The notes under the pieces were generated by a model, which worked only from the letters and a program-made list of their open reading frames with translations, searched no databases and had not been told where the DNA came from. Positions 34,601 through 43,113 of a stretch of DNA of 64,000 bases are shown in pieces. This DNA comes from MED-G105 sp965263305 (lineage in GTDB: Bacteria; Pseudomonadota; Alphaproteobacteria; Caulobacterales; Parvularculaceae), in the NCBI GenBank assembly GCA_965263305.1, contig OZ253666.1, positions 2,728,001 to 2,792,000 on the forward strand, written 5' to 3'. The translations under genes and the position numbers were made by a program. Numbering within the stretch: the first letter of the stretch is position 1; each line of letters opens with the position of its first letter.

Positions 34601-36559
34601 ATTCTCAACCGTCCCTGCCAAGACGGAATCTAGGGCCGTCTCCAAATTAGCGCGCACGGCATCGACGTCGATATCGCGTTTGTTGCGTTGCTCTGTATAG
34701 AAATCATGTATCCAAACGCTGCTGCCCGGCTCGCCTGGCGCGACCTTAACGTCATATCCGGCCTCTTGGATGACACCGAGGCCTAAGTTTTCGATTTGGG
34801 GGATCAGTGTCGAAAGGGCGAGGGGGCCGCCGCGGCAATAAAGTTTGATTTTCAATGTATAGGCTGGCGCGCCGGGCTCGCGATAAACGCGTTCGGCCCG
34901 TCTTTTGTCGCCCATCTTTTCAATTTCTTCGATATCCAACAGGGCGGTCGCCACCGGGGTGTGTTCGCGATATCCGGCGCTAAATGCATTCTCGTATTTA
35001 TTGAAAAGCGCCGCCGGCGCGGCGCCATCATGGGAGCTGCGCATCTCGTCAAGTAACTCGCCTGACCAACTGCGCGTAATCGCTCTAAGCTGGCGGGTTA
35101 ACTGCGTCAGGCCGGGCCCTTCCGGCGCGCCGGGCGTGATGGCGATGATGAAATGCACCCGCACTAAGGCGGCGTCCCCGAAATGGGGATTGAACGAGGC
35201 GACGCGACCGTTAAACGTCTCCGACAGGACATCGCCGATTTCTTCGCGGACGGATGATGAAAAGCTATCCCGCGGAATAAAGACAAGGGCGGACACGAAA
35301 CGATCAAAACGGTCCCGCCTTAGAAATAGTTTCGTACGAGGCCTTTTATAGAGCCTTAAAACACCAAGGGCTGTTTCCCGTAAGGAATCGACATCGCTTT
35401 GAAACATCTCGTCGCGCGGGAAGGTTTCAAGGATATTCAACAGCGCCTTTTCGTTATGACCGCCATGGGAAAAAGCCGCGCCTTCAATAACCCGACGGAC
35501 TTTCGCTTGAAGGAGCGGAATTTGCGATGCAGGCTGATAGTAAGCATCAGCGGTGAATAGGCCTATAAAGCGTTCTTCGCCTGTCACGCTGCCGTCAATC
35601 GCATAGGTTTTAACACCGATATAATCCATTGGCGCACGGCGATGAACGCGCGAGCGGACATTTGCTTTTGCGACTAGGATAGGCTCTCCCGATTCCATAA
35701 AATCCAGAACCGCCGGTGTAATCTCACCATCTTCTGTGTACGTGGTTTTCAGGATTCGTTTTTCCTGATCGCGGGCAATACCAAGATCCGCCGTCTTGTC
35801 ATGGGTGAACGTCGTTTTGCCGCTTTTTGTGGAGTACGCATAACGGCGCGCGCCAAGGAACGCGAAACGGTTATCCCAGAGCCATTTTAGAAAATCGATG
35901 GTTTGGCGAAGGTCGTCGGCGTCCACACCGGCGGGGCGGGTGCGTTCCAGCTGGGCGATGCACGCCCCTAGACGGGCGCGCATGGGTTCCCAGTCATCAA
36001 CAGAAAGGGAGACGTCAGCCAAGGCAAGGCGTAATTCACTTTCGAGGGCGTCGATCTCGGCGTCGTCCACTGGCGGATCCATCTCCGCATGAATCATGGA
36101 CTCTCTTACAGCGACGCCCGATTGGGTCCGCTTGCCGTTTTTATCCCGCGCGCCGTCGATGACGGCGTTCACAAAAAAGGAAACGGGTTTGCCAGCCTCG
36201 GTTAAGGCGCTGCTGAGGGAGTCAACGATAAACGGTTTATCGTCGGCGGCGATATCGAGAACAAGACGCCGAGAGCGCCAATCATCACCTTCCTGGATCG
36301 TCAGAGATATGGCGGGCTCACCCGGTTTGCGAATCGCGGTTGCTTTCCAGGCGTGCACGGCGCGATCCAACAAATTGCGCGGTTCATCCCAGTAGGAATC
36401 TTCTCCTGTCGCGAATTTTACAAGCTGTTCGACGAGCTGGGTGAAGGAGGTATTCAGCGAGCCGTCTTTCTCCTTTGGCGTCGCCTTGTCTTCTTGCGCG
36501 AGCCTGAGGACCGTTTTCAGCGTCTCTTGATCATCGACGGTATGGAAGCCTTCAGCCAT
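31664..36559 (-). CDS. gdhB: NAD-specific glutamate dehydrogenase, large (about 180 kDa) type
   Basis: 1631 residues, the full length of the L_180 NAD-GDH class that oxidises glutamate to 2-oxoglutarate and ammonia. The N-terminal half (about 1-700) holds ACT-like regulatory repeats. The catalytic region (about 720-1240) has GPRVDGVHLRFGPIARGGLRWSDR, here quoted only in its core GLRWSDRRDDFRTEVLGLV, and VPTGSKGGFFPK with the catalytic lysine. GVGDMSGDVFGNGMLLS is in the NAD domain. A long helical C-terminal region follows. The upstream region carries several palindromes. Single-gene unit. Confidence 0.96.
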   Translation of the reverse strand: MAEGFHTVDDQETLKTVLRLAQEDKATPKEKDGSLNTSFTQLVEQLVKFATGEDSYWDEPRNLLDRAVHAWKATAIRKPGEPAISLTIQEGDDWRSRRLVLDIAADDKPFIVDSLSSALTEAGKPVSFFVNAVIDGARDKNGKRTQSGVAVRESMIHAEMDPPVDDAEIDALESELRLALADVSLSVDDWEPMRARLGACIAQLERTRPAGVDADDLRQTIDFLKWLWDNRFAFLGARRYAYSTKSGKTTFTHDKTADLGIARDQEKRILKTTYTEDGEITPAVLDFMESGEPILVAKANVRSRVHRRAPMDYIGVKTYAIDGSVTGEERFIGLFTADAYYQPASQIPLLQAKVRRVIEGAAFSHGGHNEKALLNILETFPRDEMFQSDVDSLRETALGVLRLYKRPRTKLFLRRDRFDRFVSALVFIPRDSFSSSVREEIGDVLSETFNGRVASFNPHFGDAALVRVHFIIAITPGAPEGPGLTQLTRQLRAITRSWSGELLDEMRSSHDGAAPAALFNKYENAFSAGYREHTPVATALLDIEEIEKMGDKRRAERVYREPGAPAYTLKIKLYCRGGPLALSTLIPQIENLGLGVIQEAGYDVKVAPGEPGSSVWIHDFYTEQRNKRDIDVDAVRANLETALDSVLAGTVENDGFNALVVSAGLTCREAWLMRSAAKYNMQTGFAASQRSIEEALVNNPDVAYALAQLFHARFNPAGPANLDARAKEVDACEARILSLLENVQRLDEDRVVRRFVNFFKAVTRTNYYQTTPDGGSKACLAFKIDSQQLTEIPDPKPFREIFVSGPRVDGVHLRFGPIARGGLRWSDRRDDFRTEVLGLVKAQRVKNAVIVPTGSKGGFFPKNLPVDGDRAAIFEEGRGAYQEFIRSLLDVTDNIVDGKTTPPPAVVRWDEDDPYLVVAADKGTATFSDTANALAAEYSFWLGDAFASGGSAGYDHKVMGITARGAWEAVKRHFREMGKDIQEEPFTTAGVGDMSGDVFGNGMLLSKQTCLIAAFDHRDIFIDPNPDPARSWEERKRLFDLPRSSWQDYDKSLISSGGGVFSRSAKSIPLSGEMQSLLEIDAKSATPTDIMKGILKAQTELFWLGGIGTYFKATSEENWRVGDRANDALRINAEEMRMAVIGEGANLGLTQKARMAFADLGGRVNTDAIDNSAGVDSSDHEVNIKILLSTAIEKGELKQEDRNALLEDMTDDVADHVLQHNYDQTRGLSVMQDSAVEDLNAYARLMSRLESNGRLDRAIEDLPNEKQLEKLQQQGRSLSRPELSVLLAYAKLHLFDEIVVTDAPDDPSLEAELFAYFPSKAQKFNHSLVQHRLRREIIATRLANEIIDTCGAAFPMRVVEATGAGYADMALAYEAARRIMNVRDFAASVDALDNKISAQVQTKLYRAASKLIGEQVYRLLSDATASQTLSKRGVKGLLSSYETSITTLKKAVPDVLSPDASDSLSARIAGWEDAGAPTEISKEAALMPFLEFALDIVNLAASIKWDTPIVAALFFEIGERYNLASTRDAARGTVFDDHFDRLASRRLTEEISVYQAQLTYNAASFAEKAPSDASRATIVKLIDDWSATHEMAIAQTQRYASELRLSGGVTIGRLSLFTKKVGELAERTSRQ

Positions 36560-36627
36560 GGGATTCGGTCCTTAAAGCATGTTGCTGTGCAATATAAACG
36601 TACTCATGCGCCAAAACGGCCATAAAT

Positions 36628-36765
36628 TTCGCAATTGCGAAGGGTATGGTTTGCAGGCAGACATAGCGTCGGAGGGGCGGCATAAGATGCGTTTCGTTTG
36701 GTTCGTCGCCATCATGGCGTGTATTTTGTACCGGACTTTTATGTCCGAAATACCCTTAGGGTATT
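36628..36765. promoter_or_regulatory. Cluster of palindromes upstream of gdhB
   Basis: The 313-bp gap between gdhB and the next gene has three inverted repeats. They are the perfect palindrome TTCGCAATTGCGAA (36628-36641), the hairpin CGGAC-TTTTAT-GTCCG (36732-36747) and AATACCC-TTA-GGGTATT (36749-36765). The last two are adjacent. They are likely regulator sites or RNA hairpins for gdhB, which is read leftward. A 52-codon plus-strand frame from ATG 36687 preceded by GGAGGGG also exists but has no recognisable product. Confidence 0.45.
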
Positions 36766-36872
36766 GTGGAAGTCTAACGAAACAGAAGAATTTCAAATTT
36801 TTTAGAACTTGGGGTCGCGTATCTTGGCCTCCAACCTCAATATGATGTCAAGCCAAGTTGTCGTTGCAATAG

Positions 36873-37682
36873 CTAACCTGTCGCGGCATGGCGCGCGCGA
36901 TCTTCCGCGCCCGATGCGGATGCGCGGACCTCTGAGCCATATTGGCCTTGGTCAAGCCGCTCCTGATCTGGGTCTTGGCGAAAGAGGGTGGTTCTTGGAA
37001 GTCGGCCGCTGACGGCCGTTCTGATTGACGATGCGCTGGCAACGATTGCGAGGGCGGCGATTACAAACCCGCCAAGCAGGAGAAGGCCGGCCCCTTCCAG
37101 AAAACCATGCCGGGCAAGCGAATAAATTGCCAGAGCCCCGCCGGGGGCAAGTAGCGAGGCGACGCTTGTGACGTGGGCCCGGTGGAAGGCGGCCGCGATG
37201 ATCAGGCCGCCGAAAACCACGCCAATAATGACGTGCGCCCAATCGGCTAATGGCGCGGCGGCCGCTCCCGTTGGATTGGCGCCCTGAACCATAAAGATTG
37301 CGCCGGCGCCGAAGGCGGTGCTGAGGACAGTAACGGCGGCATTGTAATCCCGACGCCAGCTAAAAGGCGTGGCGGACGCGCCGGCGCCAGAGCGATATCG
37401 ATGTTGTAAAAAACGACAAACAATCAATGCGCTGAGGACGAGCGTCACCCACAGCCCTGCGCGCAAGGGCGCAGCGGCGCCGAAAAGACCGGCAAGGAAA
37501 ACCGTCGCGCCAGCGAGGGTTGCAAGTCCGCCAACGCTTTCGCGGGATAATCGATCAATCAGTTCAAGTGCGGCGGCGCGCGAAAGGGTGCGCTTCGCGC
37601 GGCGCGGTCGCGGCGCTTCGGCCAACACCATGGATTGAAGCGCACGAACATCCTTCTCTTTCAGGCTTTCCGCATTCGCCAT
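36873..37682 (-). CDS. Polytopic membrane protein of unknown function
   Basis: 269 residues from the ATG at 37682 (a longer frame to 37802 is likely non-coding). The first 45 residues are charged (LSRAAALELIDRLSRESVGG). About seven hydrophobic helices follow (LATLAGATVFLAGLFGAAAPL, LWVTLVLSALIVCRFL, VIIGVVFGGLIIAAAF and others), and the last 45 residues are polar. I do not recognise a family. It lies next to a periplasmic repeat protein on the same strand. Confidence 0.65.
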   Translation of the reverse strand: MANAESLKEKDVRALQSMVLAEAPRPRRAKRTLSRAAALELIDRLSRESVGGLATLAGATVFLAGLFGAAAPLRAGLWVTLVLSALIVCRFLQHRYRSGAGASATPFSWRRDYNAAVTVLSTAFGAGAIFMVQGANPTGAAAAPLADWAHVIIGVVFGGLIIAAAFHRAHVTSVASLLAPGGALAIYSLARHGFLEGAGLLLLGGFVIAALAIVASASSIRTAVSGRLPRTTLFRQDPDQERLDQGQYGSEVRASASGAEDRARHAATG

Positions 37683-37901
37683 GTCAGATCCGTTCTTTGA
37701 TGTCCTCATATGAGGATGCTTGTCCCCAGGCGTTAATGTTTCGTTAACGCACCGCATTATTGCCGATGGCCAAAGGTCGTCTGATTTGGGATAGCGTTTC
37801 AAGGGGCCGTCGCTGTTTTTCGACTTGGGATCAAAGCGCCATGACGGATGATGGTTCGGCGCTGCCCACGGTAGGAACCACCTGACTTGATTGGGATCGA
37901 T

Positions 37902-38612
37902 TTATTTTGTCGAAGGCGCTTTTGAAATGCGCACAGCGATGTTGACACCCGCGCGGGCAAGGTCTCCGCGAAGGGTGAGGGCGTCGATATTGGTGGGCTC
38001 CAATCTCAGCGCCGCGACAACATCTTTTGCTGCCTCGTCGTCTTTCAAAAGAGACCGATAGCTGCGCGCGCGAATGATGTAGGCTTCGGTGTTCATGGCG
38101 TGCGAGGTTTCGAAACGCGAAATCGCGGAAATCGCGTTCTGCCATTGCTGGTCTTCAGCATACGCCTTAGCGGCGACGAAGTGCAGATCCGGATTGGCGT
38201 CATCCAGCTGGAGAGAGGCGTCCGCCGCCTCAACCGCGAAGTCTGGCAGCTTCGCGTCAATGAAGGCAAGGGCGGCTTCGGCGTAGACAATCGCGCGGGT
38301 GGGCTCATCGCCGGCTTCCGCGCGTCCTGCAAGTTGCATCAACCGGACACCGGCGAGCCGCGGGCGCCCGTTCGCAAGCTCTGCGATCGCCAGGCAATGT
38401 TGCGCCGGCGGACCGCCGCCTTCGCTCGTCCATTGTTCCGCGCCAATGCGACCGATTTCAGCATCATTTTGGATGATTTGAATACAGTCCAAATATTGCG
38501 GATCGCGCGTTTCAAACGCATCGGTCGACAATGCCCCGCTCACATAAGGCGGCGCATAGGGCGCTTCGGGACTGAGAAGAAGCAAGGCGATGGCGAAAGA
38601 CGGGTACAACAT
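37902..38612 (-). CDS. Exported TPR-like repeat protein
   Basis: 236 residues from the ATG at 38612, which begins a signal-like segment MLYPSFAIALLLLSPEAP. The mature part has paired helices of TPR type: RAIVYAEAALAFIDAKLPDF, AVEAADASLQLDDANPDLHF, QQWQNAISAISRFETSHAMN and DEAAKDVVAALRLEPTNIDA. TPR proteins usually mediate protein contacts, here in the periplasm. Possibly transcribed with the membrane protein downstream (about 220 bp apart). Function unknown. Confidence 0.7.
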   Translation of the reverse strand: MLYPSFAIALLLLSPEAPYAPPYVSGALSTDAFETRDPQYLDCIQIIQNDAEIGRIGAEQWTSEGGGPPAQHCLAIAELANGRPRLAGVRLMQLAGRAEAGDEPTRAIVYAEAALAFIDAKLPDFAVEAADASLQLDDANPDLHFVAAKAYAEDQQWQNAISAISRFETSHAMNTEAYIIRARSYRSLLKDDEAAKDVVAALRLEPTNIDALTLRGDLARAGVNIAVRISKAPSTK

Positions 38613-38896
38613 GAAGGGGACGATACACCAAGGGGCGGCGTTGGTAAAACGCGCCTGAGCGCCCGGCCGGGTATTCGGGCAAATGCTTGCTAACAACGGG
38701 CATCCGGCGCCAGATTTTTACCACTGTAATGCGGCGCAAAACCGCCGATGAGCGCCCGTGTATCGGCAATTTCGGTCCGTACTTGCTTACGAAATATTCA
38801 GGTCTGTTTCGGACTCTGTCTGATGGCCATTCAGACCAATTGGATTCATCTGACGTTACCCCGACGTCGGGTCGCAAAACTTGCAGGAGACGCGGT

Positions 38897-39910
38897 TTGT
38901 CGAAGCCCTTCAAGTTTCATTTCAAGGATCTCGACCGAGACGCCGAGCGGTATATCGATGCCCATGAAGATTGTTATGAAGAAGCCAAGCGCCGCGACAT
39001 TTGGCCGTTTACAGTGGCGAGAGAACGCACCTTCGAGGCCTACAAGGCTGAGGGCGCCGATGATCAAATCTGCCACTGGCTGCGAACGAAACAACACTAT
39101 CATTTAGGCGTCACTGAGACGTTCGAAGAGCTCTTAGAATATTTCAAAAAAAAAGGTGCTATCCGAAAGGTCGACCAGCTTTGGCGCCATGCCGCCGGCG
39201 AGATGACTGCAGAGATAACGTTCTACCGTCGGCATTTGGGGAAGGGGACGACACAGCAATATATCGACGAGGGAAAGGCTCTTGCGCTCGAGGCTCATCG
39301 GCGCTGGCGTTCGGACATCAAACCGTCAGCAACGCCGCAGCAACTGGCGCTCATCGATGAAAAAATCCGGCGTATCGAAACAGACGCTAAGCCAACCGCA
39401 AAAACCAAACCCGATCCTAGCGCAATGACCGAAGATCTATTCTGGGAGATCATTGAAATTGTGGACGACGTCGATCCCATCGAAGCGATGATTTCACGGC
39501 TGTCTGATTTCAAATCGAGTGCGATTAAGTCATGGGACAAAATGCTTTGGGCCGAGATGGACAGGCTCTACCGCACGGACCTCTGGGCTGTCGCCTACCT
39601 TCTTGGCGGCGGTTGCTCCGATGATGACTTCGAAGATTTCCGGTCTTCACTGATAAAAAGAGGTCGAGCGTGGACAGCTTGTGTGCCGTATAATCTCGCC
39701 CAATTGGCGGATAAGCTCTCGCATGCGCCGCATGTTGACGGCGTGTTGTTGTTCACAGCGGCTGACGAAGCCTACGAACGCCGGACGGGCAGACCCATGC
39801 CCACGCCACGACGCAAACCGCCAAACCTCACCGGTCCACAATGGGATGAAGATACGATCGAAACTGATTTTCCAGAAATTGTTGCGGTACTGACCGAAAG
39901 GCGAGAGTGA
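38897..39910 (+). CDS. DUF4240 domain-containing protein
   Basis: 337 residues from a TTG at 38897 supported by AGGAG seven bases upstream (38885-38889). An in-frame ATG at 38687 would add 70 residues of arginine-rich, non-protein-like sequence and overlap a divergent gene. Residues about 30-175 are a highly charged alpha-helical region with many aromatic residues (CHWLRTKQHYHLGVTETF). Residues about 175-290 match DUF4240 (MTEDLFWEIIEIVDDVDPIE, AYLLGGGCSDDDFEDFRSSL), a family seen in polymorphic toxin and immunity contexts but uncharacterised. No toxin gene is adjacent. Confidence 0.72.
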   Translation: MSKPFKFHFKDLDRDAERYIDAHEDCYEEAKRRDIWPFTVARERTFEAYKAEGADDQICHWLRTKQHYHLGVTETFEELLEYFKKKGAIRKVDQLWRHAAGEMTAEITFYRRHLGKGTTQQYIDEGKALALEAHRRWRSDIKPSATPQQLALIDEKIRRIETDAKPTAKTKPDPSAMTEDLFWEIIEIVDDVDPIEAMISRLSDFKSSAIKSWDKMLWAEMDRLYRTDLWAVAYLLGGGCSDDDFEDFRSSLIKRGRAWTACVPYNLAQLADKLSHAPHVDGVLLFTAADEAYERRTGRPMPTPRRKPPNLTGPQWDEDTIETDFPEIVAVLTERRE

Positions 39911-40136
39911 AACGCTAAAATTCCTGCGTCTCTTGAGGTGTCAGCATCGACACCCATAGGGGACAGGCAAGCGTTCAAAAAACTAAAGCGGCTAACTTAG
40001 GCAGTTTCTCGTCAGTTTTCAGAAACTCAACCCTACAGCGTCAATGTTGCGTTTGGAAAAATTTCGACCCACTAAAATCGTAACGGCGCGCCATTTTAGT
40101 TGGCGATGACTGAAAGACTGTATGCGCTCCGCCCGC

Positions 40137-41336
40137 CTACGCCCCTTCCTGAAAATACCCCTTCCGCTCAAGCTTATCGCCATCAAGCGGGTCCTCTTCT
40201 CCATGAAAAATAGTGCGCAAATCAACGGTTGGGCGTTGGCCCAAATCGTCGAAGTGTTTGTCGAGCCATTGGGTCGCCGCCTCTCGGCCTTTCAAAAACA
40301 GCATATCCAGGAACGCCGTTTCTGCGTTCAGTTTTGACGAGGCGCCGAGATCGGCGAGGGCGGCTTCGTCGCCGATCATATGGGTTAGAACGCGGCGGTA
40401 TCCCGTTTCGTCAAGGCGACCGTCATCCATCAGGCGGGTGACGAAGTCGACCGTGCGCAATTCGCGCATGAGGGAGGCGTTAAACGTGATTTCATTGATG
40501 CGATCAAAAATATCCCGCGCCTTTGTGGGGGCGCCCCGGCGCATCATCGGGTTGATCTGGACAATGACGACATCATCGCTTTTGGCGTGATCAAAAAGGG
40601 GCCAAAGGGGCGGGTTGCCCATAAAGCCGCCATCCCAATAGGGAACGCCATCGATGGTGACTGCCTTGAACAGCAGCGGCAGGCAGGCCGACGCCATGAC
40701 ATGCTGGCAGGTCAGTTCTTCCTGGTGAAAGACTTTTGCGCGGCCTGTTTCCACATTGGTGGCCGAGACAAAGAGTTTCACTTCACTACATGCGCGCACG
40801 CGGTCGAAGTCGACGACGTCGGCGACAATATCCCTAAGCGGATTAATATCCATGGGATTGAGATCATAGGGGCTTGCCACGCGAGACAGAAGATCGAACC
40901 AAAGGTATAGAGGCGAGTTATCAAGGCTCCAATCGCCGGACCAGCGTTCAAACATGGTGCGCTGTAACGGGCTGCTGCGCGCCGCCTTGCCGATCCGGCC
41001 CCAGAAATCGGCCAACTCGGCGCGAGCCGCTTTCTTGCCGCCATCGAGAAGGCCGTCGGCTAAGACAACCGCGTTCATAGCGCCGGCGCTCGCCCCGGAG
41101 ATGGAATCTATTTCCAGACGATCGTCCTCCAATAGACGATCGAGGACGCCCCAGGTAAATGCGCCATGGGCGCCGCCGCCCTGAAGGGCGAGATTGATTT
41201 TCTTAATTACGGGCGCCCCGTTCTTGGGCTCGTTTGTCTTGTTGGTCGGGGAATTTTTGCTGTGGGCCATGCGTCTCGGCTTTTTTGGGGGTGCTGCAAC
41301 GATGCCTCGCCCTGGATGAAGGTCAAACTCCGCCAT
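40137..41336 (-). CDS. Patatin-like phospholipase
   Basis: 399 residues. After a 45-residue basic leader, the patatin domain has the oxyanion loop LQGGGAHGAF (51-60), the nucleophile elbow GASAG with S83, and the catalytic Asp in PYWDGGFMGN. These form the Ser-Asp dyad of bacterial patatins, which cleave acyl chains from phospholipids or lipids. The C-terminal half (RGAPTKARDIFDRINEITFN) matches the DUF3734 type. An in-frame start at 41270 is an alternative that removes 22 residues. No secretion signal is seen. Confidence 0.9.
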   Translation of the reverse strand: MAEFDLHPGRGIVAAPPKKPRRMAHSKNSPTNKTNEPKNGAPVIKKINLALQGGGAHGAFTWGVLDRLLEDDRLEIDSISGASAGAMNAVVLADGLLDGGKKAARAELADFWGRIGKAARSSPLQRTMFERWSGDWSLDNSPLYLWFDLLSRVASPYDLNPMDINPLRDIVADVVDFDRVRACSEVKLFVSATNVETGRAKVFHQEELTCQHVMASACLPLLFKAVTIDGVPYWDGGFMGNPPLWPLFDHAKSDDVVIVQINPMMRRGAPTKARDIFDRINEITFNASLMRELRTVDFVTRLMDDGRLDETGYRRVLTHMIGDEAALADLGASSKLNAETAFLDMLFLKGREAATQWLDKHFDDLGQRPTVDLRTIFHGEEDPLDGDKLERKGYFQEGA

Positions 41337-41490
41337 GCTCTAGCGACATACCAGCGCTGACATCAAGGCGCTTCTCTTTTCGGCAGCGGATTGGATTGAC
41401 GGATTGAAGCGCCTTTCTCCTTGAGGGGAGCGGACGCAGTCAAAAACGATGCCACCCATTATGAGAGTGTGGGGACACTTGGGGGAAGGC

Positions 41491-42168
41491 TTAAAACCTC
41501 GAAAATCCGCGGGACGCAATCCACGCCAGCAGGTCGGCCCTATCCGTGAGACGGATTTCTGCATAGCGAAGCTCGATTAGGCCGTTGTCCTGAAGTTTCT
41601 TCAGGGCTTTGCCCACACTGACCCGGGATTGACCCAATGTGTATGCCAGATCGATCTGGCGGACCGGGACGATGTCCCCTGTAAATCCGCCGCCTTCGCG
41701 AAGTCGTAGGAGTTGCTTGGCAACGGCCACATCGGTTGGAAACGTCCGAAGATCGTCAGCGAATTCCAGCCCTTCATAGAGGCGGGCCGTCAACGTGATA
41801 AGAAGCGCTTGGGCGAGTTCCGAATGATCTTTGAGTAACCGATCGAACGTGGATTTTGGGATGTCCAGAATGTCGGTCACGTTGATAGCATCGGCATCAT
41901 ATGGGCGCGGTTTGTTGATGAACAGCGTCGCCTCGCCAAAGCAATGACCCGTACTCAAGAGCCCATTTTGAATGTAAGTGCCCGCCTCAGTGTATAGACC
42001 AAATCTAACCCGGCCGGACATGATGATAGACAGGCTCGGCCGCGTTCTCCCGCGCGAATGGATCGTTTGCCCGTCCTCATAGCGTTTGCTCTGGCCCGCT
42101 TTCTTTAAGGCGCTGACAAGGGGGCTGGGCAGTAGTTGAAGAAGGGGCAGGTTCTGGTTTTCGTCCAT
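41491..42168 (-). CDS. Crp/Fnr family transcriptional regulator
   Basis: 225 residues from the ATG at 42168 (an in-frame ATG at 42198 adds ten residues). A cyclic-nucleotide-binding-like beta roll (about 15-130; LSIIMSGRVRFGLYTEAGTY, LLSTGHCFGEATLF) and a winged HTH (about 150-215; RQIDLAYTLGQSRVSVGKAL) are clear. It has no cluster-binding cysteines like Fnr. It is divergent from a fatty-acid hydroxylase gene and an inverted repeat lies between them, so it probably controls that gene and itself. Confidence 0.88.
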   Translation of the reverse strand: MDENQNLPLLQLLPSPLVSALKKAGQSKRYEDGQTIHSRGRTRPSLSIIMSGRVRFGLYTEAGTYIQNGLLSTGHCFGEATLFINKPRPYDADAINVTDILDIPKSTFDRLLKDHSELAQALLITLTARLYEGLEFADDLRTFPTDVAVAKQLLRLREGGGFTGDIVPVRQIDLAYTLGQSRVSVGKALKKLQDNGLIELRYAEIRLTDRADLLAWIASRGFSRF

Positions 42169-42178
42169 GGGTCCCATT

Positions 42179-42225
42179 AAATGTAAAATATTTAGCATTC
42201 AAATCATGAACGATCCCTTACATTT
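42179..42225. promoter_or_regulatory. Inverted repeat between crp/fnr-type gene and hydroxylase gene
   Basis: AAATGTAA (42179-42186) and TTACATTT (42218-42225) are perfect inverted copies, 31 bp apart, in the divergent promoter region. The spacing is too wide for one Crp dimer site of the usual form, so these may be two half sites or a looped operator. Confidence 0.4.
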
Positions 42226-42254
42226 GATGGTGGATCACCTTGTGAGGACACATC

Positions 42255-43076
42255 ATGGAAAAGTTGGCGATACTACTGATCTTTATCACGTTTGCGGCGC
42301 TAGAGGCCTTTCGCGGTGGTTTTTTCCGAAAGCCGGCCCAAACGCGGAGCGATTGGATCGTTGAGATTGTCAGTACCGTTACCCTTTTGGGGGTCACCCA
42401 ACCCCTTGCCCTTTTAGGGGGTGGGTTTTTGACTAGTTTGATTTGGCCAAGCAGCGCCGGCGCTCTATCGGGTATTCCAATAATTGCCGGGATCGCTCTC
42501 TTCCTGATTTTCGACGATATGGTTCAGTATTGGTGGCACCGTTTATCTCACACAATTCCTTGGCTCTATAAACTACACCGTCCTCATCATAACGCTGAAT
42601 ATCTTTCAGTACGGATCGTTTATCGCAACAATATTTTTTACTATGTGATGATGCCCGGCCTTTGGCTCTCCGGCGCGCTCATCTATCTGGGACTTGGATG
42701 GATTTACGCCGGATACATTGTTGTGAAGATGCTTGTCATTATCGGCGCCCACAGCGATGTGCGGTGGGATGCGCCGCTTTATCGAATAGCGTGGCTTTCC
42801 CCCGTCATGTGGGTTGTTGAGCGCACCATTTCGACACCAGCAACCCACAGCGCGCACCACGGCAAATTCGCTTCCGATGACGCGACCCATTATAAGGGCA
42901 ACTATGGTAATCTCTTGTTTTTCTGGGATATCCTATTTGGCACAGCAAAAATAACGCGGCGGTATCCAAAACGGATGGGCGTTGAAAACTTGCCAGAGAC
43001 AACTGTGGCGGAGCAACTCTTATGGCCGATCGTCCGCTCGCCGGCTGATCAGCCGGTTACGACCGTTGTGGACTGA
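42255..43076 (+). CDS. Sterol desaturase / fatty acid hydroxylase family protein
   Basis: 273 residues, an integral membrane non-haem di-iron enzyme. The histidine boxes are WWHRLSHTIPWLYKLHRPHHN (about 93-113, quoted ends HRLSH and HRPHHN) and TPATHSAHHGKF with a further His in DDATHYKGNYGN. About four hydrophobic helices surround them. Such enzymes hydroxylate or desaturate lipids; in alphaproteobacteria relatives act on carotenoids, ornithine lipids or fatty acids. Transcribed divergently from a Crp/Fnr regulator. The substrate is unknown. Confidence 0.9.
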   Translation: MEKLAILLIFITFAALEAFRGGFFRKPAQTRSDWIVEIVSTVTLLGVTQPLALLGGGFLTSLIWPSSAGALSGIPIIAGIALFLIFDDMVQYWWHRLSHTIPWLYKLHRPHHNAEYLSVRIVYRNNIFYYVMMPGLWLSGALIYLGLGWIYAGYIVVKMLVIIGAHSDVRWDAPLYRIAWLSPVMWVVERTISTPATHSAHHGKFASDDATHYKGNYGNLLFFWDILFGTAKITRRYPKRMGVENLPETTVAEQLLWPIVRSPADQPVTTVVD

Positions 43077-43113
43077 GCAAAATTATGGGCTTTTGGAAAA
43101 CGATAGTGGCTCT

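Noticed and set aside
36579..36845. 88-codon plus-strand frame between gdhB and the membrane protein
   Set aside because: It overlaps the palindrome cluster, has low coding character and no homology that I can see.
38687..38896. 70-residue N-terminal extension of the DUF4240 protein
   Set aside because: No ribosome site, Arg-rich shadow-like composition, and overlap with the divergent TPR gene's upstream region; TTG 38897 has a strong RBS.
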